Below, in pieces: positions 21,340 through 31,135 of a stretch of DNA of 31,135 nucleotides. Numbering within the stretch: the stretch's first letter is position 1; every line of letters starts with the position of its first letter. The notes under the pieces were generated by a model, which was not told where the DNA came from, searched no databases, and saw only the letters and a list, made by a program, of their open reading frames with translations. Position numbers and translations under genes: made by a program. The stretch is from Cruorifilaria tuberocauda (Eukaryota; Nematoda; Chromadorea; Rhabditida; Onchocercidae). The DNA lies in assembly GCA_013365365.1 (NCBI GenBank), contig JABVXU010000617.1:1-31135 (forward strand). The letters run 5' to 3'.

Positions 21340-21845
21340 TTATAATTGATTAAGCTTTACTTTATTAGTTTTTTCATTCTGTCTACTGTGAATTGTTACT
21401 ATTTATCCAAATTTTTATTCAAACTTTTATTTCTTACTCTTTATTTTTCACACTCTTTACCTTTTTTACTATTTAAGTATATATTTCCTATATCAGTATT
21501 TTACTTTATATTTTATATATCACTATTGATTTATTATTACTTACTAACATATTCATTATAGTCGATTAAACTTTGCTTTATTAGTTTTTTTTCACATTAC
21601 TTAATTGTTACTATTAACCAAAGTTTGTTCAAACTTTTACTTTTTACTCTTTTACTCAAGTATATATCCCCTATATCAGCATTCTACTTTATATTTTATA
21701 TATCACTATTGATTTATTATTACTTACTAACATATTCATTATGGTCGATTAATCTTTACTTCATTAGTTTTTTTTTCACATTACTTAATTGTTACTTAAT
21801 TAATCAAACTTTACTCAAACTTTTACTTTTTACTCTTTTACTCAG
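21340..21845. repeat. ~185-215-bp tandem repeat, 2.7 copies
   Basis: GATTAA(G/A/T)CTTTACTTTATTAG starts near 21347, 21562 and 21748. Each copy continues with CACATTACTTAATTGTTACT, CAAACTTTTA, CTATATCAGTATTTACTTTA-like and ATATATCACTATTGATTTA segments. The two open frames over it (21346-21561 and 21625-21972) are Leu/Phe/Tyr-rich readings of two copies, not independent genes. Confidence 0.85.
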
Positions 21846-22170
21846 AATGTTAGATACAAATATTAGAAATGATTTTAAAAAAGTTTTGGTCCCTCTAAGC
21901 ATTTTTCTGAGGAAAAAAAAATCAAAAAAAAAAAAAACTCAGAAAGACATCACAAATGATGGAATTAAGTAGTAAATAGTAGCATGCACGCACCTGTATT
22001 GTTGTTTGTTATTCCTTCTTCTTTTTTTGATGATGATGATGGACCTTTGACCTATAAACTTTTGATGACAATGTTTTCTTGTGAACAAATATCAAAATCG
22101 TACTCCAAAAAAAAGCGGTAAAAAAGTTAGTACTAAAATAATTTATTTTTGATTCTTTTCCTTTTCTACA

Positions 22171-22208
22171 CTTTCCCTCTCTCTCTCTCTCTCTCTCCCT
22201 CTCTTTCT
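22171..22208. repeat. (CT)n microsatellite
   Basis: A CT run with CCCT interruptions at both ends. Confidence 0.92.
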
Positions 22209-22249
22209 CTTTTAATTGTTTTTTTTAAAGTTTTTTTTTTTGTAATTTA

Positions 22250-22345
22250 AAATCCCTCAGATATTGCTGTTGTCGAATCTCTCGGCATCATCAATATCGA
22301 TGTTATGCCTGTTTTGAAAGGATAGAGAAATAATTGCACCCAATA
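22250..22345. other. Less AT-rich island between two CT microsatellites
   Basis: About 75 bases (TGTTGTCGAATCTCTCGGCA and onward) stand out against the AT-rich background. After CCCTCAG all three + strand frames are open for 18-24 codons, one reading DIAVVESLGIINIDVMPVLKG before TAG. The minus strand is open too. There is no donor downstream, so only a terminal exon or a regulatory element would fit. Coding is not established. Confidence 0.2.
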
Positions 22346-22396
22346 ATTCCACACTTTTCTGTTTACTTAACGGATTAAGAATATACAGGCAATTAT

Positions 22397-22410
22397 CTCC
22401 CTCTCCCTCT

Positions 22411-22446
<36 letters not shown>
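22397..22446. repeat. (CT)n microsatellite with CCCTCT variants
   Basis: TCCCTC units pass into a pure CT run of about 30 bases. Confidence 0.93.
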
Positions 22447-22450
<4 letters not shown>

Positions 22451-22542
22451 ATCATCAAATTATCTCTCTCTCCTTCCATTTTTTTTTTTTATTCTGAGAA
22501 ACAATAAGGTAGTTAATAACTCATGATACCATTTATCTTCCG

Positions 22543-23055
22543 ACACGTGTATCTTCTTTATATTTGTATGTTTTTGTATTGACGTGTATGCCTACACGTG
22601 AATCTGTACGCATGTACATGTGTGTATGTGTTTATGTACGTCTGTATATGCATGTAGACGGTATATAAGTACACGTCAATATTTGTTTATACGCATATCT
22701 TTGTGTAGAAAAAATTATATTTGAAAAGATTTCTGTTTTTTTTTTGTTGTAAAATTAATTTAAACTAATTAAAGTTAGTTTTTATTGTAATGCATTTACT
22801 ATTTTTTAATAGATTACTTTAACTTTTGTATTACAAGTTTTACGTTGTTATTAACTTCATCATACAATTATTACTGGCTTATTAGTGCTGTTATATAAGT
22901 ACATGTCTGTCGTACGTACGTGTATCTGTACGTGTATGCCAATTATAATAATACAGCTCGAAATAATAATTGTTTCAAAAATATTATTTGATATTGAGAT
23001 TAAATATCTATATACGTGTCTGTTGCACGTACGTGTATCTGTACGTGTGTACCAA
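22543..23055. repeat. ACGTGTAT-rich block with a 113-bp duplication
   Basis: CACGTGTAT, TACACGTG, GTACATGTGTGTATG and similar alternating motifs fill 22543-22700. Two related segments reading ACGTACGTGTATCTGTACGT start near 22914 and 23027, 113 bases apart, with matching flanks. Confidence 0.75.
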
Positions 23056-23476
23056 TTGCAATAGCAATAACATGTATATAGTAATAATACTACAGTTAGG
23101 AATTAATAAATATTATTTGATATTAAATTAAGATTAAGTATCATTGCTACAACAATTACGGCTAATATGATTAATGATATTTATATAAATTTAAGCAAAT
23201 TAAAATTACTTCTTTTCGAACCAAACAAATAATCTCTAGAAAGTACAAGTATAACCTTTTCATTAACCTGATTCACTTTCCTTTTCTACTAACTCTAAAA
23301 AGTTCATTTACTTATTATTATTACTATTAACTCACTACAATTATTACTAGTTACTTAAAACAATCCATTTATTTAGCTTTATTCTTTTACTAATAGTTAC
23401 TTTACAAGAAAGGGGAAAAATTATATTTTTAAAAAACCATTATTTTTTCCCTATAATTAACAAGGAATAAAAAATA
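23056..23476. other. Non-coding AT-rich stretch
   Basis: No gene. Short ACTTATTATTATTACTATTA-type repetition occurs at about 23310-23400. Confidence 0.5.
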
Positions 23477-23479
23477 TAA

Positions 23480-23527
23480 AGAGAGAGAGAGAGAGAGAGG
23501 GAGTGAGAGTGAGAGGGAGAGAGAGGA
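23480..23527. repeat. (GA)n microsatellite, imperfect
   Basis: GA run with GGGA and GTGA interruptions. Confidence 0.93.
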
Positions 23528-23788
23528 GTATTTTTTTTAATTATTGAAAACTTTTTTTTTTCAATCAACAAAAGATTTTTAGGTTGAAATATAAAGTAAA
23601 AATGAAAAGTAAGAAGGGATAGAAAGTATATTTTGTGTTGAATTCATACATTTACAAGGACAAATTTTAACAGCAAAGTGCTACTACAGTAATCCAGTCA
23701 AGGTCCTCGATTGAGAGTAAATGTTGAATTAAAATAGGATGAGAACCTTTTTAGACCATCCCATCTACCCCTTATTCATCCATCCAAC

Positions 23789-23805
23789 ATGTTCCAATAA
23801 TTCCA

Positions 23806-23847
<42 letters not shown>

Positions 23848-24715
23848 ATACACGCACGTATAAATACGCGGAAGACACGTATTTGAAATATTTCAACAAT
23901 AGAAATTGGATTTTTATCTTTTGAATGCAATTTAAGAATTTCGACAGACAGACATCTATATTTTATATTCAATAATTCCAATACATACACAATACATAGA
24001 CAGACAGACACATACACGCACGTATACATGCGCGGATGACACGTATTTTACAAGGCGAAGAGAGAAATCGAAATATTTCAACAATAGAAAATTCGATTTT
24101 AATCTTTCGAATGCAATTCATAAATTTCGAAAATCATACAAACAGACATTCATCCATTCATCCAACATATTTCTATTCAATAATTGCAATACACGTGGAT
24201 AGACAGACAGACCAACGGGCAGACACGTGCATGCACGAACGTATACACACGCAAAAGACACGTATTCGGAATATTTCAATAATTGAAATTCAATTTTAAC
24301 CTTTCGAATACAATTTATAGTTTTACAAAATCATACAGACAGACATCCATCCATTCATCCAACATATTCCTATTCAATGATTCCAATACATACACACACA
24401 GACCGTACAGACAGACACGTACACGCACGTATACATACACGGAAGACACGTATTTGAAATATTTGAACAATAGAAATTGGATTTTTATCTTTTGAATGCA
24501 ATTTAAGAATTTCGATAGACAGACATCTTATATTTTATATTCCATAATTCCAATACATACACAAAGGCAGACAGACCGGCGGACAGACAGATACATACAC
24601 GCACGTGTATACACGTGGGGGACACATATTTTAGAAGGAGTAGAGAGATAGAAATCGAAATTCGATTTTAACTTTTCGAATTTTGCAATTCGTAAGTTTA
24701 TAAAATTGTCAATTT
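23789..24715. repeat. Higher-order array: five ~165-220-bp units with CAGACAGA and CACGCACGTATA
   Basis: Each unit has TTCCAATACATACAC, CAGACAGACACGTACACGCA or a variant, GACACGTATTTGAAATATTT, CAATAGAAATTGGATTTTTA and ATGCAATTTAAGAATTTCGA. The anchor ACACGTATT (ACACATATT in the last unit) lies at 23875, 24039, 24258, 24446 and 24622. Units 1 and 4 resemble each other most, as do 2 and 5 (both with GGCGAAG/GGAGTAG then AGAGA and AGAAATCGAAA), so a two-unit block was duplicated with an offset of about 570-585 bp. Confidence 0.85.
23807..23843. repeat. (AC)n microsatellite
   Basis: An uninterrupted AC run of about 37 bases, forming part of the first unit of the array at 23789-24715. Confidence 0.95.
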
Positions 24716-24844
24716 ATAGAAATATAAATATCAAAATACAGAAATAATTCATAAAACTATGCATATGGAAATAATTGATAAGAATGATAATGATAAGTGA
24801 TAATAAGTAGGAAAAAAGAGATGATGAACACATACATACACACC

Positions 24845-24980
24845 TACTATTTAACTTCCATACTTATTTAAAGTTATTTCATACTTATTTAAGGTTATTT
24901 AAACTTATTTAAGCTTATTTAAATACTTCATACTTATTTAAAGTTATTTAAACTTCCATACTTATTTAAAATTATTTAGA
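24845..24980. repeat. ACTTATTTAAAGTTATTT array
   Basis: About seven copies of CATACTTATTTAAAGTTATT with variants in an 18-26-bp period. Confidence 0.8.
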
Positions 24981-26182
24981 ATAATAAATTTTGACCTTTG
25001 GAAAATGATTTGTTAAATTAAAAGAGATTAGGAGAAACTGTTTGAGACAAAAAAAAATATTTTATAAGAATGAAAAGAATGTAAACAAGGAAAAGTAAGT
25101 AATTGATTAAAAATATCTAGAAGGAATATTTTTGTTAAGATTTTCATATGTCATATAATCCCAGATGTGTTCATGCTTTTCAGTATGATAAAGATTAATA
25201 ACATAAGATACCGATCAGATAATAACTTAAAATGACAGATATTTGATAATGATGATTACTTACTTAGTGGTATATTCTATCGTTTACAGTTACGAGTAAT
25301 CTGGATGAGAGCTTAAATGAAGCAACAAGATATCTAAAACTTTCATTCCTACATAGACTTTAAAGTTAAGCTTAAATAAAAAAAACCATCGATTAGTTAG
25401 AAATGTAAAATTATCATTAACTGATAATATAAATTGTGATTTCGTAAATTTTCCTAATCATCTTTTATTTAAATATTACTTACCTATTGCTGACCTATTA
25501 CAATAGGACTAATTAAATAATACCACTTTAAATATTAATAATTAATTGCTGACCTATGATTATAGAACAAATTAAAGGAATACTACTCATTAATTATCAG
25601 TAATTATTAAACAGTAACTTTTTAAAAGAATACAGCAAAGTTTATTTCAGGCAATTTGATACTCAATTATTTATTAACTTAACACATTAATAATGCCGGA
25701 TTACTTATTAATTTAACGCATTATTGCTGGATTACTTATTAATCTAAAATGAAATGAATATTTTCAACAAGTAAGGAATCAAAAAATGAATAGAAACAAA
25801 TGAACTGACAAGTATAGTTTAAGTATAAGCTGAAAGCTATTAAAAAATAATTATAAGCTGAAAGGAAAGTAAAAATGATTAGTAGCAATGAATTTCTTGC
25901 ATTTCTCCATTTTTTCCGGTTTCCAAAAAAAAAACGGAAAAAAAATTTCCTAACATTAATAAGAAAATAAAAAGAAACAATAATTCATATTTATATTCTT
26001 TATGGAATTTCATTTTTCTCATAATATCATAAATTATATTTTAAATTTGTCAAATTATTTTCATCTATCCGGAAAAAAAAAATGAATATATTTTCCGTAG
26101 AATATATTTTTCCGTTTTTCCACACAACAATTTGTGCTATTTTTATTCGATAAAATTGATCAGCTCATATTTTTCTATTTGA
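24981..26182. other. Non-coding AT-rich stretch
   Basis: No gene seen. Two loosely duplicated segments occur: TTGCTGACCTAT near 25487 and 25546, and GGATTACTTATTAAT near 25698 and 25730. Confidence 0.5.
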
Positions 26183-26208
26183 ACGATCGATTGATCGATC
26201 GATCGATA
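26183..26208. repeat. (ATCG)n tetranucleotide repeat
   Basis: CGATCGATTGATCGATCGAT runs on with one substitution. The unit is self-complementary. Confidence 0.9.
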
Positions 26209-26329
26209 ATTTTTTTTTCAAACCTGAGAAAAAAGAAATTTTTCCCCTCATTAAATTTTTCCATTCACATTCTTTCATTATTTCAATCGTTTCATTTTAT
26301 CTATCATTTCTTGTGAATGTGAAAATGGC

Positions 26330-26720
26330 TTAGAGAAAATTACTTAAGTTAAAAGGTCATGCTAACACTTCCGGATACTTTTGTCGCTTTTTGCTTTTGA
26401 TTATTTCTTAGGGTCATCGGTAATCTCTAAAATTTCTTCCCGATATTTCTTAGCAAATAATAATATGGAAGATGATGCAAGTGAAAAAGCCATGAGAGAA
26501 ACAAAATGAAAGGTCAAAATAACATGCAGTAGAACTGGGTAATATGAGAAAGTAAAATTTTTCGGTGAGAAAATGCAAAAAACTTTTTACTGGGTCATAC
26601 TTTCCCAAATGATATGGAATTATTTTTGACATGAAATAATTAAAAATCTAAGTTAATGGCTAGGCTTTTTTTTGAAGTCTTCGCTAAAAAGCCTTATATA
26701 TTGGCCTAGTTAGCAAGTGT
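26330..26720. other. Less AT-rich intergenic island, function unknown
   Basis: This stretch is more mixed in composition than its flanks (GGTCATGCTAACACTTCCGG, GGAAGATGATGCAAGTG, TACTGGGTCATACTTTCCC). The longest frame is 60 codons on the minus strand (26450-26632), rich in Phe, Ile and Cys, and unconvincing. A 9-bp inverted repeat, AGGCTTTTT/AAAAAGCCT, lies at 26662-26694. Confidence 0.35.
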
Positions 26721-27490
26721 GAATAAATAATTGGCTCATAATTAACATTTCATTTTTCTCTATTGCTTTTATCTTCTTTTCCATTTCCTCTTATTCCTTT
26801 TGCATTTCATTCACTCCAATTTAGCACTAATGATTTCACAAGTAATTAGCAATATGGTAAAGTACTTCTAAAGCATGTATATTGTACTTGAACTTATACT
26901 ACACAAAGGTAAGTATATAAGACATACAGGGATATAAGTATATAAGTATATAAGGAATAAAGTATATGAGATAAGAGTTAATTTATCGCATATCTACTTA
27001 ACTTTGTCATAGATTAAATTAGTTTTAATTAAATTAAATTTAAAGATTAAATTAGTTTAAATTAAAAAATATATTAAATTAAATTATATAATAAATTACA
27101 TATTAAAATAAATATATTAAATTAGCGCTTTATCAAAATTATATTAATCCATTACTTATTTACCATATTATGTTTATTAGATATAATATTTTAATTCTTT
27201 AATTAGTTCATTAAGTTTTTATTTAATTTCTTAGTTCATCGAATTTATTAACTTATTCAATTCACATATTGATTATATTTATTTATGTACACTATTGTAT
27301 TGCATCAAAATCAATGGAATATGAAATTGAAATAACTGATTTAATTTAGTATATATTAAATAAGTAAACGATTTCGTGATAGTTATTTCAAAATAAATAA
27401 TATTAATTGTTTCTAATCATTTAGCTATTCTTTGCTATTTCAAATTCTATTTATTAAATTTCAGCAAATTTTTTCTTCTCTTCTCATTTT
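26721..27490. other. Non-coding AT-rich stretch
   Basis: AAGTATATAAG repetition at about 26910-26960 and AAATTAAATTA repetition at about 27005-27130. No gene. Confidence 0.5.
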
Positions 27491-28060
27491 CTTGTTTTTA
27501 AATTTGTTATCTTAATGATTCTCGCTAATCTTTTAAATCTTAATCATAATTCGTAATCTTAATCATAATTCATAATTTGTAATAAAATAACCTTTTTCTC
27601 TATTTTTTGTTTAAATTCCATTCTTATTTTTTAACTTGCCTCATTTTCTTATTTTTAAATTTGTTATCCTCTAATCTTTCAATCGTAATCACAATTCATA
27701 ATCGTGATAAAATAATCATTCTCTATTTTTTTTAAAAATCCTTTTTAATTCTTTTACTTAACTCTACTTCTACTTCTAATTCTAATCTTTTACTCCTCAT
27801 TTTTTTACTTCTTCTTTCTTATTTTTAAATTTGTTATCTTAGTGATTTTCACTGATCCTTTAATCGTAATCATAATTCGTAATCGCGATAAAATAATCTC
27901 TATTTTTTTAAAGATCCCTTCTAATTTTTTAACTTAACTCATTTTCTTATTTTTAAATTTGTTATCTTGGTGATTTTCACTGATCCTTTAATCGTAATCA
28001 TAATTCGTAATCGCGATAAAATAATCTCTATTTTTTTAAAGATCCCTTCCAACTCTTTTA
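27490..28060. repeat. ~130-170-bp tandem repeat, 4 copies
   Basis: TTTTTAAATTTGTTATCTT starts near 27495, 27652, 27822 and 27951. Each is followed by TGATTTTCACTGATCCTTTA, then ATCGTAATCATAATTCGTAA, and TAAAATAATCTCTATTTTTT. The last two copies are nearly identical at 129-bp spacing. Confidence 0.88.
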
Positions 28061-28136
28061 CTTAAAGTCTTATCGTTCTATTCCAACCTTTTCCTTTTTC
28101 CTCTCATTTCACTTTCCCTCAACAATTGCAAAATCA

Positions 28137-28280
28137 TTATTCATGTGCACGATACAGTAATTTTGTCGGTGCCAACTTGGGGAAGTATGGATGAAGAGGT
28201 TCATGGGAAGGCTTAATCATTGAATACCTTAGATTGTTACCCCCTGTTGTGTTGGAACATGTGTCGAATTGTATATGAAT
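28137..28280 (-). other. Less AT-rich island left of the CT tract (possible exon, unproven)
   Basis: On the minus strand this stretch is open across the whole interval and encodes a non-repetitive peptide (includes SMIKPSHEPLHPYFPKLAP), stopping at 28137. The same frame upstream is only an Arg-Glu translation of the CT tract. No plausible start or acceptor is evident and I do not recognise the peptide. Confidence 0.18.
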
Positions 28281-28284
28281 GCTT

Positions 28285-28288
28285 CCTC

Positions 28289-28323
<35 letters not shown>
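28285..28323. repeat. (CT)n microsatellite
   Basis: CT run with one CCC interruption, separating two less AT-rich islands. Confidence 0.93.
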
Positions 28324-28334
28324 TCCTTTTCTTT

Positions 28335-28500
28335 TTCTTCCGGTGTTACCTGTATTCTCCTGATGCGATACAACAATTACTTTTACCTGATCGGTTTGGA
28401 TACAATCAAACTATCCCGCTACCATTCTAACCAACTATTTCTTTGTCCGATTAAAAGATATACTAATTCACTACGGGATATCCAACAAACTTGTACAATC
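28335..28500 (+). other. Less AT-rich island right of the CT tract (possible exon, unproven)
   Basis: In one + strand frame this interval is open and encodes a varied peptide (MRYNNYFYLIGLDTIKLSRY, then NQLFLCPIKRYTNSLRDIQQ). A second + frame is open to a TAA near 28429 and gives RCYLYSPDAIQQLLLPDRFG. Two overlapping protein-like frames and the absence of a clear acceptor or donor argue for chance or for a diverged pseudogene. An A-run and a short AG tract follow. Confidence 0.18.
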
Positions 28501-28659
28501 CAAAAAAAAAAAAAAGAGAGAGAGAGAAAAGTAAGTACAAGAAAAAAAAAAAAGAAACTTTTTTGATAACAACAATAAATACAGTAATTTTAGGATCAAG
28601 CAAATAGCATTGATGGATATTTTGATTAAGTGGATACTTGAAAGGTTCTTCAAACACTT

Positions 28660-29079
28660 CAAATTTTACTAATGGTACTTGAAAAATAATAGATTAACAA
28701 ATTGATTATCACCTGAAAATATTTGCTTCAACTGAAAACATTTATTTAAAGAAATGAGAAAAAAAAATTTTTGAACTGTTTTTTTTTTCATTTTTTCAAA
28801 TTTGAGCTTAAATCGTTAGATTGAATTTTAGGCTTTTAAGCTTCAGATTTTGCTAAATTAAATTCTATAATGCATGATTAGTCTACTTGATTATATGATC
28901 ATATGATATAATGTATGATTAGCCTGAAGTTTTAGGAAGCCTAAAGTCAAAAACTTGAGCTTAAATCAACAGGGTGAATTTTCACTTTCCGTAAATTAAA
29001 AATCGCGAGAACAAAATTTATAAGTTTTAGATAATTGAAGAAGTAATTTCCCAGTAAAAACTAATAAACATTACCTAAA
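28660..29079. other. Non-coding AT-rich stretch
   Basis: A diverged duplication of TTGAGCTTAAATC is visible near 28803 and 28957. No gene. Confidence 0.5.
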
Positions 29080-29292
29080 TAAATAGAAATAATTAATTAA
29101 TAAATATTTATTAACTAGTCATTAATTAATTAATTAATTAATTAGTAAAAGTTCGGTAATATAAATAATTTCAATTCTAACTCAATAGATAAAAATGATT
29201 AATTAATAAATATTTATTAACTAGTCATTAATTAATCAATTAATTAATTAATTAGTAAAATGTCAATAACATAAATAATTTCAATTTTTATC
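29080..29292. repeat. 106-bp tandem duplication
   Basis: Two copies of a unit containing TTAATAAATATTTATTAACT, then AGTCATTAATTAAT, ATTAGTAAAA and ATAAATAATTTCAATT. CTAGTCATTA lies at 29115 and 29221. Each copy contains the palindrome TAATAAATATTTATTA. Confidence 0.9.
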
Positions 29293-29500
29293 TGTTTGAA
29301 TAACATCTTTTTTACCTGTTAGATTCGATGAAAAAAAAAAAAAAAAACTAATAAAACGAATTGTTTTCAAATTTCGAAATTTTATTTGCGATTTTCACAT
29401 TTTCCCATCTCTGAGAAGGTAGCAATTTTAAACCTATCAAAATTTTCAGCTTATTGAAAAAAAAAATTTTTTGAAAAATTAATCCCTCGGGAATAATCGG

Positions 29501-29519
29501 GGGAGAGAGAGAGAGAGGG
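29501..29519. repeat. Short (GA)n microsatellite
   Basis: GGGGGAGAGAGAGAGAGAGGG-like run beside the island at 29520-29748. Confidence 0.85.
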
Positions 29520-29539
29520 TTAGTTGAAAAGGAAGTTGA

Positions 29540-29748
29540 AATATATGAATTCGTCTGAAGCATGATCGGGGTCTATTAACACTTCCTTCCTTTTTAACCA
29601 ATTCTTTCAAAGCTATCGTATCCGTTGATAAGAGGAACTTTTGAAGTTTTTCCGGTTGAACGATTCCGGACAATACTGTTTGAAATTTTATATTTTTAGT
29701 AGGAGAAGTAAATATTTGAGTAAATTTCTTCCGTGCACCCACCAACAA
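29540..29748 (-). other. Open, protein-like minus-strand segment (possible exon, unproven)
   Basis: The minus strand is open from 29748 down through this interval (stop only past the GA tract at 29479) and encodes a varied, lysine-rich peptide (includes TVLSGIVQPEKLQKFLLSTD and TIALKELVKKEGSVNRPRSC). It is the least repeat-like long frame outside the EGF/CUB gene. It begins at a TTG rather than an ATG. A possible acceptor (AAATTTCAAACAG, minus strand) lies before TATTGTCCGG, and no strong donor follows. The opposite strand is also partly open. Confidence 0.25.
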
Positions 29749-29939
29749 ACATTCTTATTTCTTAACAATGATAATTATACTTGGCTCATTAAATTTTCTC
29801 ATTTTATCACAAGGTTAAATGAGCCTAATTCAAAATCAATCAAATTGATAAGTTAGAGAAAGGCTGGAAAAGCTGATTGCAAGACAAATTGATACGATGC
29901 AGAAATCATGTTTCAAAAAAATTTTATCAATTTTTACAC

Positions 29940-30199
29940 TAAGTATTAGAGTAAAGGACTAGAGTATTAGAGTAAATTTTTATATTAAGTATTAGAGTGT
30001 TAAATTTTTATATTAATTATTAGAGTATTAGAGTAAATTTTTGTATTAAGTATTAGAGTATTAGAGTAAATTTTTATATTAATTATTAGAGTATTAGAGT
30101 AAATTTTTGTATTAAGTGTTAGAGTATTAGAGTGAATTTTTATATTAATTATTAGAGTATTAGAGTAAATTTTTATATTAAGTATTAGAGTATTAGACT
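29940..30199. repeat. 34-bp tandem array, alternating two subtypes
   Basis: AGTATTAGAGTAAATTTTTA followed by TATTAATTATT or TATTAAGTATT repeats at about 34-bp spacing (near 30031, 30065, 30099, 30133 and 30167), after less regular copies from 29940. Units of the TATTAATT and TATTAAGT kinds alternate, giving a 68-bp dimer. Confidence 0.9.
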
Positions 30200-31135
30200 T
30201 GATAAAATTATACCTTACCTGAAATCAACAAATAAGTATTAATTATCTGTAATATCAATATATCATATAAATATATATCAATATAAATATCAACAGTAAT
30301 CAATAGTAATATTAATAATAACACTATAAAATATATTATTCAATTATCAGTTATCACTACTAATCAATTAACAGTTATCAAGTCAAATTAATCAATTAAT
30401 CAATTATCAATTAATCACCGATTATATCTTTTTTTTTTTATTAAAATGTAATCATGCAAATCAATATATTAATCTTAATCATAATTATCAGTGATAATAA
30501 TAATAATAATACTAAAAAATAAATTTTCAATTAACAATTAACAACAATATAGCATTAATTATTAATGCAATAAAATAATTTATTGTATTACTAATACAAT
30601 AATACAATAAAATAAATTATCGATTAAAAATTTCTTTGTTTTTATTTAAATTAGAATTTTAGTATTTTCTTCTTTTTTTTTTTGTATTTACATTTAAAAA
30701 AAATATTTTCTGCCAATTAATTGTTATGGGAATTAATTCAATAGCTCCGTACCTTATCAACTAAACCCAAATGACAGATGGACATATCAATGTGTCACAT
30801 TTTCTGATAGGTGACATTTTACGATATGCGATAAGATTTGATCCATCGATAACATGCATAGGAAACAACCTGATCACATGCATCTTACTGATTTAACAAC
30901 AATCAATCTCCCAAGGACAGTATCATTTATAAGTATCAATGAATTAAGTTATGCAATTTCTTTTTTTTTTTCTGATACGCAAGTGATAATGATAATGCCG
31001 CTGATAGTACCGCAATATTTGTGATCAATAATTGATTGAATAAAATAGTTTGCAAAAAAATTGATAGTAATAATAATATTTTATAGATTTAAATTTTATG
31101 ATAAGTTATTAGGTGATATGATAATAATAATGATA
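30200..31135. other. Non-coding AT-rich stretch to end of window
   Basis: ATCAATTA/TAATAATA simple repetition fills 30230-30620. The part at 30740-30930 is less AT-rich (GGACATATCAATGTGTCACA, GATCACATGCATCTTACTG) but all frames close quickly. No gene seen. Confidence 0.5.

Noticed and set aside
21346..21972. Two Leu/Phe/Tyr-rich + strand frames resembling small membrane proteins
   Set aside because: They are two copies of the same ~200-bp tandem repeat; hydrophobicity follows from T-rich codons.
23739..24495. His-Thr-rich and Cys-Val-rich open frames on both strands
   Set aside because: They translate the AC microsatellite and the CAGACAGA/CACGTATA array; all frames of the repeat are partly open.

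Overview
The window looks like a gene-poor, very A+T-rich (roughly four-fifths A+T by eye) piece of a eukaryotic nuclear genome, most probably from a nematode. Support for a nematode: introns begin with GTAAG-like donors and end in short T-runs followed by TTTAG, TTGCAG or TTTCAG with no long separate polypyrimidine tract. The only confident gene encodes an EGF-like plus CUB extracellular module of the kind common in nematode secreted and astacin-type proteins. There are no operons, ribosome-binding sites, insertion sequences or other prokaryotic features. The species cannot be named from the sequence alone.

Gene region (1986-5585). Four exons on the + strand form the 3' end of one gene: 1986-2154, 3531-3707, 3774-3928 and 5460-5554. 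Splicing them in phase gives about 197 residues. They comprise a six-cysteine EGF-like module, a complete CUB domain with four cysteines, a basic linker, and a C-terminus ending in a short hydrophobic stretch that resembles a GPI-attachment signal. An AATAAA follows 8 bases after the stop. The gene's 5' part lies upstream of the window, because the first visible exon starts inside a codon and no earlier exon could be found in 1-1985. Two of the three introns are long and filled with tandem arrays; the last also holds a near-perfect 35-bp-stem hairpin.

Rest of the window (5.6-31.1 kb). I find no confident gene here. The sequence is a patchwork of degenerate tandem arrays with units from 2 bp to about 240 bp, separated by unstructured AT-rich DNA. 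Notable arrays are the 50-bp array (6.6-7.15 kb), the ~235-bp three-copy repeat (11.7-12.4 kb), the TATATTTAAAG/ATTCCG array (16.1-17.0 kb), the 40-bp array (20.7-20.9 kb), the ~200-bp repeat (21.3-21.85 kb), a higher-order CACGTATA/CAGACAGA array (23.8-24.7 kb) and a 34-bp array (29.9-30.2 kb). AG/CT microsatellites recur from 11.5 to 29.5 kb and tend to sit beside short islands of less AT-rich DNA. Those islands are the only places where further small exons or regulatory elements could plausibly hide. Most of the longer open frames are translations of repeats or chance.

No previously undescribed multi-gene system is visible. The observations most worth checking are the GPI-like C-terminus of the EGF/CUB gene, the intronic hairpin, the island/microsatellite pairing, the higher-order array at 23.8-24.7 kb and a 33-bp perfectly alternating purine-pyrimidine run at 8265-8297.
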